From contig NZ_CP186275.1 of NCBI RefSeq assembly GCF_049331405.1, positions 284,126 through 348,125 on the forward strand: DNA of 64,000 nt, written 5' to 3'. Position numbers and translations under genes: made by a program. Origin of the DNA: PoT sp049331405. GTDB lineage: Bacteria > Planctomycetota > Planctomycetia > Isosphaerales > Isosphaeraceae. Position 1 is the stretch's first letter. The number at the start of each line of letters is the position of its first letter. The notes beneath the pieces are model-generated. The model was not told the origin of the DNA and did no database searches. It worked only from the letters and a program-made list of their open reading frames with translations. Below, in pieces: positions 1 through 9,247 of the stretch.

Positions 1-532
1 GTTGTGCCCCGATTTCCTTGTTGCTGAAGCCCTGGGCCACCCGGAGGATGACCTGCGATTCTCGCTCGGTCAGCCGGGTTGCGTCGCCCTTCCTCGGCTC
101 GTGCCCATCCTGGACGATGTCGTCGACGACCTTACCGGCCAGGACAGGGTCGAGGTAGACGGAGCCCGAGGCGACGACGCGGATCGCGCGGATCAGCTCC
201 TCGCTCGTGGCGAGCTTGAGTATATAGCCCGAGGCCCCCGCCCTGAGCAACTTCCTGAGGTGGCCCTTATCCTCGAACACGGTCAGGGCGAGGATCCGGA
301 CCTCCGGCCTCTCCCGCTTCAATCGTTCCGTCGCCTCGTCGCCCGACAACCCGGGCATGGAGACGTCCATGACGATGACATCCGGCAACAGCTCCATCGC
401 CTTCGCGCAGGCGGCATGGCCGTCGGCGGCCTCTCCCACGACCTCGAGATCGGCCTGCCCGTTGATGAGGGACCTCAAGCCTTCTCTCACGACGGTATGA
501 TCGTCGACGAGCAGGATTCGCAGCTTATTCAC
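1..532 (-). CDS. NarL/FixJ-type response regulator (3' end outside window)
   Basis: Not a long plus-strand gene: the minus strand encodes a DNA-binding response regulator. From GTG at 532 the protein starts VNKLRILLVDD, with the acidic pair near residues 10-11 and the probable phospho-acceptor Asp56 in VIVMDVSMPG. The last visible residues, TRLTERESQVILRVAQGFSN, are the opening of a LuxR-type helix-turn-helix; the last 20 or so codons lie beyond base 1. The start overlaps the stop of the upstream histidine kinase by 8 bp, so the two are almost surely one operon, translationally coupled, and form a two-component pair. Target genes cannot be told from the sequence. Confidence 0.9.
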   Translation of the reverse strand, partial: MNKLRILLVDDHTVVREGLRSLINGQADLEVVGEAADGHAACAKAMELLPDVIVMDVSMPGLSGDEATERLKRERPEVRILALTVFEDKGHLRKLLRAGASGYILKLATSEELIRAIRVVASGSVYLDPVLAGKVVDDIVQDGHEPRKGDATRLTERESQVILRVAQGFSNKEIGAQ

Positions 533-2177
533 CGAGCCTTCTCCCGGTCGCGTCGAGGAGGGGAATTCGGGCGAACACCGTTGTGCCGCCGCCCGGCACG
601 GATTCGAGTTGGAAGACGCCGGCCAATGCGTCCACACGCTGCTTCATCCCGATCAGGCCCAGTCGCTTCTCCGATGCCGAGGGTTCGTTCAAGGCCTCGG
701 CGTCGAAACCAAGCCCGTCGTCCTCGACGACGACCAGGACCTCATTGTCGCGTCGGTCCAGGATGAGGCTGAGCCGGCCGGCGTGAGCATGCTTGGCGAC
801 GTTGGTCAGGGCCTCCTGGACGACCCGATATAGCGTCGATTCGGCCTGGGTGGAGAGGCGGCCCTCCCATTCGCCGAGGCATTGGAACTGGACCGCGACC
901 CGAGAGAGCCCCGACCATTCATCCGCGTAGATCGAGAGGGCCGTCGGGAGGTCGAGCTCTTCCAGGGCCGCCGGCCCCAACTCCCAGGCGATCCTGTGCA
1001 TATCATGCCCGAGCTGGCGAGTGAGCTCGAGCAGATTACGCAGGCGATCCGGCGCATCAACTGGCGGATCATCGAGCGGGCCGAGGGCTTCCAGCCCGAG
1101 CTTGAGGGCCGTCAGTTGCTGGCCCATCTGGTCGTGGAGTTCGCGCGCGATCCGGCCGCGTTCCTCCTCCTGCACGGTGACGAGGCGGCGGAGCAGGTCA
1201 TTCCGCGTCTGCTCGGCCAGCCGCCTCTCGATGACCTCGGCCCTGAGCGATTCGTTCGCCTTGGCCAAGTCGGCGGTCCGTTCGGCCACGCGGGTCTCCA
1301 GTTCCTCATGGGCGATTCTCAGGGCATCCTCGGAGCGTTTCCGGGCCGTGATGTCGTAGAGGACCGCCACGACGGCCACGATGGAGCCGTCAGGATGACG
1401 GATCGGGGAGGAACTGACGAGCACGGTTCCCCACCCGCGGTCGCCTTGCGGGAACCGCACTTCCTCGTTGCTGACGACCTCGCCGGTGGCTAACGTCCGG
1501 GAGAGCGGCCATTCGTGCCGCAAATAGGGATGGCCGTCCTTGGCGCGAAGCTCGTCGATCAGGTGACCTCCCCCGCCCTCGGTCATGGCGAGGGGCCCCC
1601 GCCAGATCTGCCCCGCCTGCTCGTTGGTGAGCATGATGTCGCCGGAAGGAGCCTCCGCGATGATCACGCCGGCCGGCATCTGACGCAGCACCGCCTCGAG
1701 TCGTTCTTGAGCGTTCCTCAGCTCATCGAAGAGGCGTTCCCTCTCCAGTTCGACCCTGCGCCGCTCGACGATCTCCTGTTCGAGCTCGCTCTGCCTCTCG
1801 TTGGCCCTGGCCGCGTTCACCTCGGCCCGATCCTGGGCGAGGTGCATCATCTGAGTGAAGAAGGCGATGGATAGGCCCACGAAGAAGTAGATGCCTGTGT
1901 TGGCGAGATTCAATGCCGAGAATGCGTTGTGAGGCGAGATGAAGAACCAGTCGGCCGCGAGGTAGCCCAAAACGATGGCGAAGAGCGTGGGACGCAGGCC
2001 CCCCCACCAGGCGGCCGCGGTCACGGAGACGTAGAATGTGGGGAATGGTTGCCGGTCGCTCAGGATCGGCGCCAGGGCCCATCGGGCGAGCACTGCCAGC
2101 CCGACGAAGACGGCCGACGCCGCATATCGCACCACGATAGGCCTCTGACGCAGCCGGATCTCGCTCAACCCTATCAT
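525..2177 (-). CDS. Membrane histidine kinase, NarX/DegS-like (DUF4118-PAS-HisKA_3-HATPase)
   Basis: 550 residues. Residues about 15-115 hold hydrophobic helices of the KdpD-type DUF4118 kind, followed by a coiled coil (120-160), a PAS domain (about 160-285, ending VAVLYDITARKRSED), a second coiled coil, a HisKA_3 dimerisation domain with the phospho-acceptor His348 in RIARELHDQMGQQ, and a HATPase_c domain with N-box VVQEALTNVAKHA and G-box VVVEDDGLGFD. The PAS domain probably senses a cytosolic or membrane signal, and phosphate passes to the overlapping response regulator downstream. The ATG has only a weak ribosome binding site, so a slightly different start is possible. The signal is unknown. 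Confidence 0.92.
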   Translation of the reverse strand: MIGLSEIRLRQRPIVVRYAASAVFVGLAVLARWALAPILSDRQPFPTFYVSVTAAAWWGGLRPTLFAIVLGYLAADWFFISPHNAFSALNLANTGIYFFVGLSIAFFTQMMHLAQDRAEVNAARANERQSELEQEIVERRRVELERERLFDELRNAQERLEAVLRQMPAGVIIAEAPSGDIMLTNEQAGQIWRGPLAMTEGGGGHLIDELRAKDGHPYLRHEWPLSRTLATGEVVSNEEVRFPQGDRGWGTVLVSSSPIRHPDGSIVAVVAVLYDITARKRSEDALRIAHEELETRVAERTADLAKANESLRAEVIERRLAEQTRNDLLRRLVTVQEEERGRIARELHDQMGQQLTALKLGLEALGPLDDPPVDAPDRLRNLLELTRQLGHDMHRIAWELGPAALEELDLPTALSIYADEWSGLSRVAVQFQCLGEWEGRLSTQAESTLYRVVQEALTNVAKHAHAGRLSLILDRRDNEVLVVVEDDGLGFDAEALNEPSASEKRLGLIGMKQRVDALAGVFQLESVPGGGTTVFARIPLLDATGRRLGE

Positions 2178-2303
2178 TGGCGGCTCATGAGGGATTCAAA
2201 GCTGATGCAGTCGGTTTGCCCATCAAGCGACTGACCGGTGCTTGCCTCCGGCCCGGGCGCCCTGGACGACCCTAAAGGGACCCAGCCACCTCGAAAAGCT
2301 TGA

Positions 2304-3364
2304 GGCTCAAGATGGATTCCAGGGTGGTGCCAGCAATTGGGCGATGAGGGCACCGAGGAGTGCCCTCCCGCGGGCACGGGCGTTGTGCACGAACTGGAAG
2401 AATGCCAGGTACAACGGCAGCGATTCCTGCGGGATCCCGCGGTGCGGGCGGAGCCAACTCCGCAGGAGCGACCAGAACCCTTCCATCGTGTTCACGTGGA
2501 CCTCATGGAAGCCGTCGCCGTCCTCATCCCGGGCGTATCTGCCCCTCCCGTGACACACCGTCTTATGCCGATATCCCCACCCCTCCAGCCGGCTGTCGAT
2601 GTCGTCCTCGTCGGTGTGGACCAGCGTCCCCGGCGCGATCGTCGCATCGATCAGCATCCGGATCGTCGCCTGCTTCACGTCCTCCGGCATCCGGATCACG
2701 ACCCGCCCGCCGCGCTGCAGCATGCCGAAGATCGGCGGCTTCACCTCCTCGAGCGTCCCCCGCCCCGGGGCCCCTCTCAGGCGTCGCCGTCGGCCAAGCC
2801 GCCCTTTTTTTCTGACCGCCTCGGGATGGCCCTTGTGCCCGGCCACGACGTAGACCTCGTCGCATTCGACCTCGCCGGAGAGCGTCTCCGGTGGAGTGCC
2901 TGCGACGATCCCCCGGCGGAGGGTCGTGATCATGTCGCGGGCGTCGGACTTGTCGACGCCGAGCTCGCGGGCGACCTGCAAACCAGAGAGGTTCAGGCCC
3001 ATGAGATATAAGCAGGCGACCCAGGTCCGCAGCGGCTGATGGTGGCCGGCGAAGTTCGTGCCGGTGAGGTCATCGAACCGCTTGCGAAAGCCATGGCACT
3101 CGTACCGCCGGCGGTCGGGCTGGGTGTCGTCGCGGCCATTCCTGACGGCCGAGGCCGAACCGCACGAGGGGCAGGCGACGCCATCGGGCCACCGCAAATC
3201 GCGGACGGTCGGGAAGCACTTGGCGTCGTCGAAGAGGTCCCGGATGTTCACCATGATGGGGGCTCGCGGTACCGATCGCGATGTCGGTCAGAGAGGTCCA
3301 AGGCCCTCGATCCTAGCAGAGCCGAACGACGAATTCCTCATCACCCCGGAATCCCTCTTGAGCC
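2304..3364 (-). mobile_element. IS1595-family insertion sequence, intact
   Basis: A 1061-bp element bounded by imperfect inverted repeats: 2304-2329 begins GGCTCAAGATGGATTCCAGG, and 3341-3364 read on the minus strand begins GGCTCAAGAGGGATTCCGGG. It holds a single transposase gene whose stop codon lies inside the left repeat. The family normally makes 8-bp target duplications, but the flanks (AAGCTTGA on the left, ATCGAAGA on the right) do not match, so the insertion is old, rearranged, or the ends are a few bases off. Confidence 0.88.
2307..3254 (-). CDS. IS1595 (ISXO2-like) family transposase
   Basis: 315 residues, uninterrupted. An N-terminal zinc ribbon (CPSCG near residue 30, then YECHGF near 53) is followed by a DDE-type catalytic core: the first Asp in GEVECDEVYV (about 130), the second in LVHTDEDD (about 215), and the family's HVNTMEGFW signature (about 257) giving the third acidic residue, as in ISXO2/IS1595 proteins. 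It catalyses cut-and-join at the element ends. Between the first and second Asp, codons VRKKGRL are encoded by a run of seven A (2805-2811 on the plus strand); the related element at 19.7-20.7 kb has only six A at the same place and is out of frame there. Confidence 0.93.
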   Translation of the reverse strand: MVNIRDLFDDAKCFPTVRDLRWPDGVACPSCGSASAVRNGRDDTQPDRRRYECHGFRKRFDDLTGTNFAGHHQPLRTWVACLYLMGLNLSGLQVARELGVDKSDARDMITTLRRGIVAGTPPETLSGEVECDEVYVVAGHKGHPEAVRKKGRLGRRRRLRGAPGRGTLEEVKPPIFGMLQRGGRVVIRMPEDVKQATIRMLIDATIAPGTLVHTDEDDIDSRLEGWGYRHKTVCHGRGRYARDEDGDGFHEVHVNTMEGFWSLLRSWLRPHRGIPQESLPLYLAFFQFVHNARARGRALLGALIAQLLAPPWNPS

Positions 3365-3681
3365 ATCGAAGAATGATGAAATCATCACGTCGTTGCACGA
3401 GAGTCTACTCAAATACCCGTCAAATCTGGAATCGACCGCGGTTTTCCTCGCGGCCGGCGCGGAAACTGGTCTTGTTCGCATATCTATTGATGCCATCGCG
3501 AGCCCGGACAAGGGCGCCATCCTCGGGCTCCTGGCGAAGTATGGCCCTCGATCGGCCCGACGGGGCCGGGCGGAATCGATGGCGGCCGACGACCCGGCGC
3601 GGCGGGCCTTGAGGCCCCTCGCTCCTCGAGGGGAGCGAGGGGGATGTCGGGGGATCGTCCGCGAGGGGGCCGCGACGGTCA
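3365..3681. other. Intergenic, no gene seen
   Basis: Short open frames here lack a ribosome site and planctomycete-like codon use, and none resembles a known family. The first bases next to the IS hold a small palindrome around ATGATGAAATCATCA. Nothing else stands out. Confidence 0.5.
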
Positions 3682-4893
3682 TTAGCCCAGGAGCCGGTGC
3701 ACGTCCCTCAGCTTCGCGGCGATATCGATCCCCTGCGAGCAGGCCGGCAGGCAATCGCCGCAGCCGACGCAGGACGTGCCGTTCTTCGTCAGGCCGGCAT
3801 ACTCCCTCCGCGCCCGCTCGACGTCCTGATAGTCGCGGGCATAACGCTCGTACCGGAAGATATCCGCGATCGCGATGTGATCGGGACAGTCGGTGACGCA
3901 CTGCGCGCAGAGCAGGCAGGTCAGGCCCTTGTTGTAGCCGGACAGCAGGGCGAGCGCGGCGTTGTCCTGCGGGGTCATGGCCAGGCCGGCGGCCGCCCCC
4001 GCGTTCTCGCGGAACTGGTCGAAATTCCTGGTCGCGATCACCGCGGCGGTCAGGTTGTCATTCGACCTCAGCCACTTCACCATCGCCGCGCCGGGGGTGC
4101 TCCCCCGATACTTCGGGTCGGCTAGGAGCTTCATGAACTTCTCGTCGTGCGAGGCCCGCCCGACGCCCCCCATCGTCTTCATGGCGATGGTCCCGATGTC
4201 CTTCTTCTTCGCCACGTCGATCCACTCCTGCACCTCCTTGCGATCGTCATAGGTGTAGAAGAACTGGGTCGCGTCATACGGGCGATTGTCGGCCAGGTAA
4301 TCCAGGATCTCCCAGGCCATGTCCCCGCCGATCGCGTTGTAGTGGTGCTGCGAGATGGCCAGGTGCTTGACCAGCCCCTCCTTCTTGAGCCGCTCGAAGG
4401 CCCGGACCATCCCCGTGTTCTGCTTCGCCTCCTCCACGGAGTGATAGCCGAAGTGGAACTTGAAGACGTCGTAATACCCGACGCCTGCCTCCTTCAGCCG
4501 GGTCTTGACGAACTGGTAGTGCTGCTCCTCGTCGATGCTGCCGCGATTGTGGTCCCCGTTCACGCGGTCCACGACGCACTCGAGGTAGTACGACTCCCTC
4601 GGCTGGGCCTTGATGGCCGGCGGGAGCGTCTCGGCGCGCCAGACGTGGGCCTTGTGCCAGTAGTTGACCCCGGCGTTCACCGCCCTGGGGATGAGCTCCT
4701 TGGTCCAGTCGGACGCCCCCACGAGCCAGCCGATCTCGAGACCGGTGCGGCCGTATCGCCGCCTCGGCAGCTTGTCGGGCGCCCCCTTCTCGTCCGCCAG
4801 AACCGGCAGGCCGGTCATGCCAGCCGCCGCGACCCCCGTCGCCCCGAGCCGCATCATGTCACGCCGAGAAAGATTCTGCGAGCCGTCAGACAT
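3682..4893 (-). CDS. Tat-exported aldo/keto reductase with C-terminal iron-sulfur-type Cys clusters
   Basis: 403 residues from ATG 4893, chosen because GGAGAGGAG lies about 8 bases upstream and because the protein then opens with a twin-arginine leader (NLSRRDMMRLGATG). A longer frame upstream lacks both. The core is an aldo/keto reductase barrel (RRYGRTGLEIGWL at about 44, then IGTIAMKTMGG), which would use a nicotinamide cofactor on a carbonyl substrate. The C-terminal 75 residues carry CLLCAQCVTDCP and, after a linker, CVGCGDCLPAC, two 4Fe-4S ferredoxin-like motifs. This AKR plus ferredoxin layout is common in planctomycetes and Bacteroidetes. The substrate is unknown, and nothing next to it forms an obvious operon. 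Confidence 0.9.
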   Translation of the reverse strand: MSDGSQNLSRRDMMRLGATGVAAAGMTGLPVLADEKGAPDKLPRRRYGRTGLEIGWLVGASDWTKELIPRAVNAGVNYWHKAHVWRAETLPPAIKAQPRESYYLECVVDRVNGDHNRGSIDEEQHYQFVKTRLKEAGVGYYDVFKFHFGYHSVEEAKQNTGMVRAFERLKKEGLVKHLAISQHHYNAIGGDMAWEILDYLADNRPYDATQFFYTYDDRKEVQEWIDVAKKKDIGTIAMKTMGGVGRASHDEKFMKLLADPKYRGSTPGAAMVKWLRSNDNLTAAVIATRNFDQFRENAGAAAGLAMTPQDNAALALLSGYNKGLTCLLCAQCVTDCPDHIAIADIFRYERYARDYQDVERARREYAGLTKNGTSCVGCGDCLPACSQGIDIAAKLRDVHRLLG

Positions 4894-5080
4894 AGCCGTG
4901 CTCCTCTCCTTCTGGTGATCGAACGTGGGAAACGACCCGGTCCCCTCAAAGGGCCAGTCTACTCCTCGGGCGTCGGTGGTCAATCGCCGACAACGGGCGC
5001 GGGACCCCGATCCCGGCCCTGCTAGCGATGGCCGGGGCCCGCCCGGCCAGTCACCTTGCAATCGCCCGAAGACATCGTTG

Positions 5081-6371
5081 AAATTTCCTGACTCTACCGG
5101 ATTGCAGGTTTCGGGGCTCTGAAGCCCATCCGTGAGGTCGAAACCATCAGGTTGTGCGGCCAGTGTTCATGATAACGCTTGCCGTTGAGCCGATTGGCCG
5201 GGCTGTCGAAAGGACGAGGCACCTTCCCCTCGGGGCGTAGGGCCGGAAGTTCTGTAACAGCGCCCAGCCCCTCAGCCGCCGCTCGGACGAACCCTGATGG
5301 CCGTGCAGGCCCCGGCCGGCATAGATCAGCCGGCAGAGCCGGTTCATCGGCCGGTCTACCGCGTCGCTCGTGCGGTGGCAGCCCGGGTGGTCATAGGCCG
5401 CCGCATAGGCCGCCGTCTTGCCCTCCAGCTTCTCCAGCGCCTCGCGCACCGGCGCGGTCCAGGTCCGCTCGGCGCACCTACTCCGGAGCGTGTCCCATCC
5501 GGATTCGGAACTCTCCAGCGTCGGCGGCCCGGTACACCTCCCAGATCCGGCGGTGCAGGTCGTGGGCCTTGCGGCAGCGGTCGCGGACCTTGAGGAACCC
5601 GTGCAGGAAACAGAGGATCACCGCGACGGTCGGGAACAGCCGGAGGAAGGCGTTGCGCGTCGCCGCCCGACCATCGGCGTTGACCGTCTCGGGGGCGTAT
5701 CCCGGCTCGACGTCACGGGCCTCGGCGGCGAAGATGCCGTAGGCCCGGCGGAGGTGGTCGTCATCGGCCGAGGACGTCAGGGCCACGCCCAGCAGGCAGC
5801 CCCCGCCGACGGTCGTGGCGACATGGCCCTTCTCGCCGGCCCAATCGGCGTGGTGCTCGTCGGCGGCGAGGTGCGCCGGCAGCCGGGACGGGTCGCGGAA
5901 GGTCGTGCCCACCAGGCTGCTCCGCCCCAGTCGCTCGGCCAGTCGATGCCAGTCCATCTCGCCGTGCCCGAAGCCGACCGCCAGCAGCCGGGCGGGGACG
6001 CCGTGGACCGCCAGGAGCAGCGGGTAGGCCAACTCGTCGGTGGTGCCGGCCATGTAGCCGGCGATGGAGCTGGGGCGGAGCCAGTAGGAACGGCCGTCGG
6101 CCATGATGAGCTTGCGGAGCTTCACAGGCCGTCGAGCTTGCGGGACGGGCGGCCGAATCCGCGGAGGCGATAGTCACGGCCGAAGCCGGTGGGGAACAGT
6201 TCCAGGGCCGTGCCCGCCTATGCGGGTTTTGGTCCACGATCGACTCGCCGGGTATCCGGCCGCGCGTCCATCTCGGCATCCTCTTGTGTGGTAACAAAAA
6301 GGATGACGAGAGAGTCGCCGGCCGGATACCCGGCACCTCAAAACCTGCAATCCGGTAAAGTCAGGAAATTT
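5081..6371 (-). mobile_element. Decayed insertion sequence with conserved inverted termini
   Basis: The two ends are near-perfect inverted copies: 5081 onward reads AAATTTCCTGACTCTACCGG, and the minus strand from 6371 reads AAATTTCCTGACTTTACCGG. Both continue ATTGCAGGTTT. Between them lies a transposase of the planctomycete type that contains YDHPGCHRTS, broken by frameshifts. No target duplication could be recognised. The right end stops about 70 bases before the start of ECF sigma factor 1, so the insertion sits in that gene's upstream region. Confidence 0.8.
5094..6225 (-). pseudogene. Transposase remnant, at least three frame breaks
   Basis: Read on the minus strand the pieces are, in order: ELFPTGFGRDYRLRGFGRPS (ends at a stop near 6122), then KLRKLIMADGRSYWLRPSS to GIFAAEARDVEPGY and ILCFLHGFLKVRDRCRK (frame 5478-6125), then after a shift REALEKLEGK and YDHPGCHRTSDAVDRPMNRL to LLQNFRPYAPR (5200-5449), and after another shift NRLNGKRYHEHWPHNL, ending with TAG at 5094-5096 inside the left terminal repeat. 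From memory, intact planctomycete homologues carry all of these blocks in one frame, and the segment between ADAGEFR and REALEKLEGK looks shortened. It cannot make an active enzyme. Confidence 0.82.
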
Positions 6372-6441
6372 GCAGGGGTCCGGGGTGCATAGCATGGGTG
6401 ACGGGCGACGCGGGGAGTCAGGACAGGCAGAGGACGGCAGG

Positions 6442-9129
6442 ATGAGCGATCGGAGAGATCTGGATGCACTCTTCTCGGTGGGGACGTCCGCGGGGATGTC
6501 GGACGACGAGCTCGTCAGGCAGTTCCTGGAGCGGCGGCAGGAGTCGGAGAGGGCCTCACACGCGGCCGAGGTCGCATTCGAGGCGATCGTCAGGCGGCAT
6601 GGGCCGATGGTGCTGGGGGTCTGCCGCCGGTATCTCGACGACCCCAACGACGTCGAGGATGCGTTCCAGGCCACGTTCATCGTGTTCTTCCGGAGGGTCG
6701 GGGCGTTCCGCTTCGGCGAGTCGCTCGGCCCCTGGCTGCACGGGGTGAGCCGGAGGGTCGCCGCGAGGGCCAGGGCGGTCGCGCTCCGGGAGAGGGCCCG
6801 GCGGCTGGATCGCGAGGTCGAGCCGGCCACCGACCCGGAGGCCGAGGGTCGTCGCCGGGACGCGATGGAGTGGCTCGACGAGGAACTGGACAGGCTGCCG
6901 GCGCGGTATCGGGTCCCGATCATCCTCTACCACCTCGAAGGGCTCACGTATCAGGAGGCCGCCACCCGACTCGACTGCCCGGTCGGGACGATCGGCGTCC
7001 GGCTCGCGCGCGGCCGGAAATTGCTCAAGGCCAGGCTCGCCCGGCACGGGTCGGTGCTGTCGGGGGCCGGATTCCTGGGGGCCGTGCCGGATCCGTCGAT
7101 CGTGGCACCTCCCCTGCCCGCCCCGCTCGTGGACGCCACCCTCCGGGCGGTGTCGCACGGCGGCTTGAATGTCGGGACCGTCTCGGCGTCCATCGCAACG
7201 CTCTCGGAAGGATTCTTGAGGAGCCTATTCATGACTCGATTGAAGGCGTCGGCCCTGGTGTTCGTCTCCCTCGGCCTGCTCGCGGCCGGCGGCCACTTGC
7301 TGAGGCAGGCGGCGGCGAGGCAGGATGTCGAACCGGCGAAAGCCTCGCAGGGAGTGATACCCAACGCCGAGGCTCGTGCGCAGCGGGCCCGGGAGCTGAT
7401 CTACTTCTTCCGCACCTATCAGGTCTTCAGCCGCGACGAGGAGTGGGCCCGGACGATCCGTGAGCTCGCCGCGATCGGCAAGGACGCCGTGCCCGAGCTC
7501 ATCGCCGAGCTCGACCGCACGGACCGGGATGCCACGCTCCGGTCTTTGGGCTTCGCACTCCGCGCGATCGGCGACCCTCGCGCCGTCCCGGCCCTGATCC
7601 GGGCGATCCCCAAGACGCTCCGCCCCCCCGGCTCCAACTGCGCCTTCTTCATCCTCGACCGCGACCTGCAGGAGTTCATGCTGGACCATCAAACTTATCA
7701 AGAGATGCGCAAGCTGCATCAGTCGGAGCCGGTCAACAGCGGCAGGCCCGTCGACGAAATCCTCACGGCGCTCGAGTCGATCACCAGGCACGCAGACTAC
7801 CGCGATAAGGCCGGCAATGATGTCCGCTTCATCCAGTTGGAGGGTTCCCCCGAGCAGCAAACCCGGGCCAAAGTCTCGTTCGAGCAATGTCAGGAACGAT
7901 GGAGGACCTGGTGGGCCGGGCATTTCCGGGAATTCACCACGCAAGAGGAGTTGCAGGCTGTCGAGCCTCCGAAGCGAGAAGAAGACCTCGTCGAGAAGGC
8001 GGGCATCGCCCGATACGGGCCGCTCTTCCCCACGGGGCCGGGGGTCCGCCTCGGACCGGTACGCACGCTACGACTGAGCCCGATGCCTTATGCCAACCGA
8101 GATTCATCCGTAGATTTCGACGCCGGCCGGGCCTTCTCCTTATTCGAGGGGATGAAGGCGTCGGAACATGCCCCGAACGACGAGCGGCCCTATGCGGAGT
8201 GGACCCGTCGAAATGGAATCGACCTTCGACAACATCAGACGCCCTCCGCCATCGATCTCCAGCTCTGGCGAGTCGACAACGGTCGATGGGAGACCATCGA
8301 GGACGAGGTCCGCGAGGGCAAGCCGCTGCAGATCGGCGAGGAGGCGAAGGATTTGACCTCACCCTCCGAAAAGGTCCCGGCTGGTGGCGAATTGGCGACT
8401 TATCTTTTCACGACCCGCGTAGGGGGACGCGGCATCATTCAGATGCTCCCCAAGGAGCTGCAAGGCGATCGATGCCGCCTCCGCTATCGCATGTGGGAGT
8501 CTGCAACTTCTGATTCGAAATCCGGGTCGGCCGCGTTGCCGGGCCGCACGGATCGGGGAGGCACGCCCTTCGGCGAGGTCGTCACCACGAGCCTTGAGGC
8601 TTCAAAATCCGGGCGAGAATGCCTGCTCGACCTCGAGACCGGCCGAAGATCGAGCCCGCCCGACTTCCTGAAGCCCGAGGAACTGGCGAACGAGCATGGC
8701 ATGCTCAGTAACGAGGGATTCAACCGCTGGTCCCGCGAGCAAGGCCTGGACCTGCTCGCGTGCAGGCCTGAGGTCGAGGGCGAAGTGACGTCGGAAAGCG
8801 TTGCGGCCCAGCCCCCGAAGCCGGGAGCGAAGATCCACCACCAACTCGACGGACTCGGGATGACCTCCGCACGCATCAGCCCCGACGCGTTCGACGACCT
8901 GACCCTCGAAAAGGCCGGGGAGATCCTGGATCGCACACCGCTCCGCGAGCCTCGCATCGCCCAGATGTCGACTACCGGCGATCTTTACTCGGAACATCCC
9001 GACACGTTCGTCTTCCTGACCCGCGAAGGCACCGTGGGCCTGCTCCAGATGGAGGGGGATCCGAAGGTACCGAGCCGCATGACGATCCGCTATCGGCTCG
9101 AGCGTCGGGACCGCCCCGCGGGGCGCTGA
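6442..9129 (+). CDS. ECF sigma factor 1 with membrane segment and HEAT-like extracytoplasmic extension
   Basis: 895 residues from ATG 6442, preceded by AGAGGACGG at proper spacing; upstream starts at 6394 or 6370 run into the IS end. Residues about 20-210 form an ECF sigma-70: region 2 (RRHGPMVLGVCRRYLDDPND, DAFQATFIVF) and region 4 (LPARYRVPIILYHLEGLTYQ, then CPVGTIGVRLARGRKLLK). A single hydrophobic helix follows at about 264-286. Beyond it come HEAT-like helices (DAVPELIAEL, DPRAVPALIRAI) and a region with two similar beta motifs, LFTTRVGGRGIIQM and FLTREGTVGLLQM. The layout suggests a membrane-tethered sigma factor whose outer part senses a signal or partner. It would need release or clustering to act; the mechanism is unknown. 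Confidence 0.88.
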   Translation: MSDRRDLDALFSVGTSAGMSDDELVRQFLERRQESERASHAAEVAFEAIVRRHGPMVLGVCRRYLDDPNDVEDAFQATFIVFFRRVGAFRFGESLGPWLHGVSRRVAARARAVALRERARRLDREVEPATDPEAEGRRRDAMEWLDEELDRLPARYRVPIILYHLEGLTYQEAATRLDCPVGTIGVRLARGRKLLKARLARHGSVLSGAGFLGAVPDPSIVAPPLPAPLVDATLRAVSHGGLNVGTVSASIATLSEGFLRSLFMTRLKASALVFVSLGLLAAGGHLLRQAAARQDVEPAKASQGVIPNAEARAQRARELIYFFRTYQVFSRDEEWARTIRELAAIGKDAVPELIAELDRTDRDATLRSLGFALRAIGDPRAVPALIRAIPKTLRPPGSNCAFFILDRDLQEFMLDHQTYQEMRKLHQSEPVNSGRPVDEILTALESITRHADYRDKAGNDVRFIQLEGSPEQQTRAKVSFEQCQERWRTWWAGHFREFTTQEELQAVEPPKREEDLVEKAGIARYGPLFPTGPGVRLGPVRTLRLSPMPYANRDSSVDFDAGRAFSLFEGMKASEHAPNDERPYAEWTRRNGIDLRQHQTPSAIDLQLWRVDNGRWETIEDEVREGKPLQIGEEAKDLTSPSEKVPAGGELATYLFTTRVGGRGIIQMLPKELQGDRCRLRYRMWESATSDSKSGSAALPGRTDRGGTPFGEVVTTSLEASKSGRECLLDLETGRRSSPPDFLKPEELANEHGMLSNEGFNRWSREQGLDLLACRPEVEGEVTSESVAAQPPKPGAKIHHQLDGLGMTSARISPDAFDDLTLEKAGEILDRTPLREPRIAQMSTTGDLYSEHPDTFVFLTREGTVGLLQMEGDPKVPSRMTIRYRLERRDRPAGR

Positions 9130-9247
9130 GGGTCCCTTGACCGGGGGGGCTCTCGACCCCTCCGACCGGCCGGATTAAAGTGACGGGACGTCACTTGATG
9201 CCCCGCGCCCCATGAATGGGCGGATCGAACGCCCGAGGGTGGCAGCC

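Noticed and set aside
2..766. Plus-strand open frame of 254 codons at the window start
   Set aside because: Antisense of the response regulator and the kinase C terminus, both of which have recognisable catalytic motifs.
2296..3372. Target site duplication of the first IS1595 element
   Set aside because: The 8-bp flanks do not match; only a loose TCGAA similarity nearby, which is likely chance.
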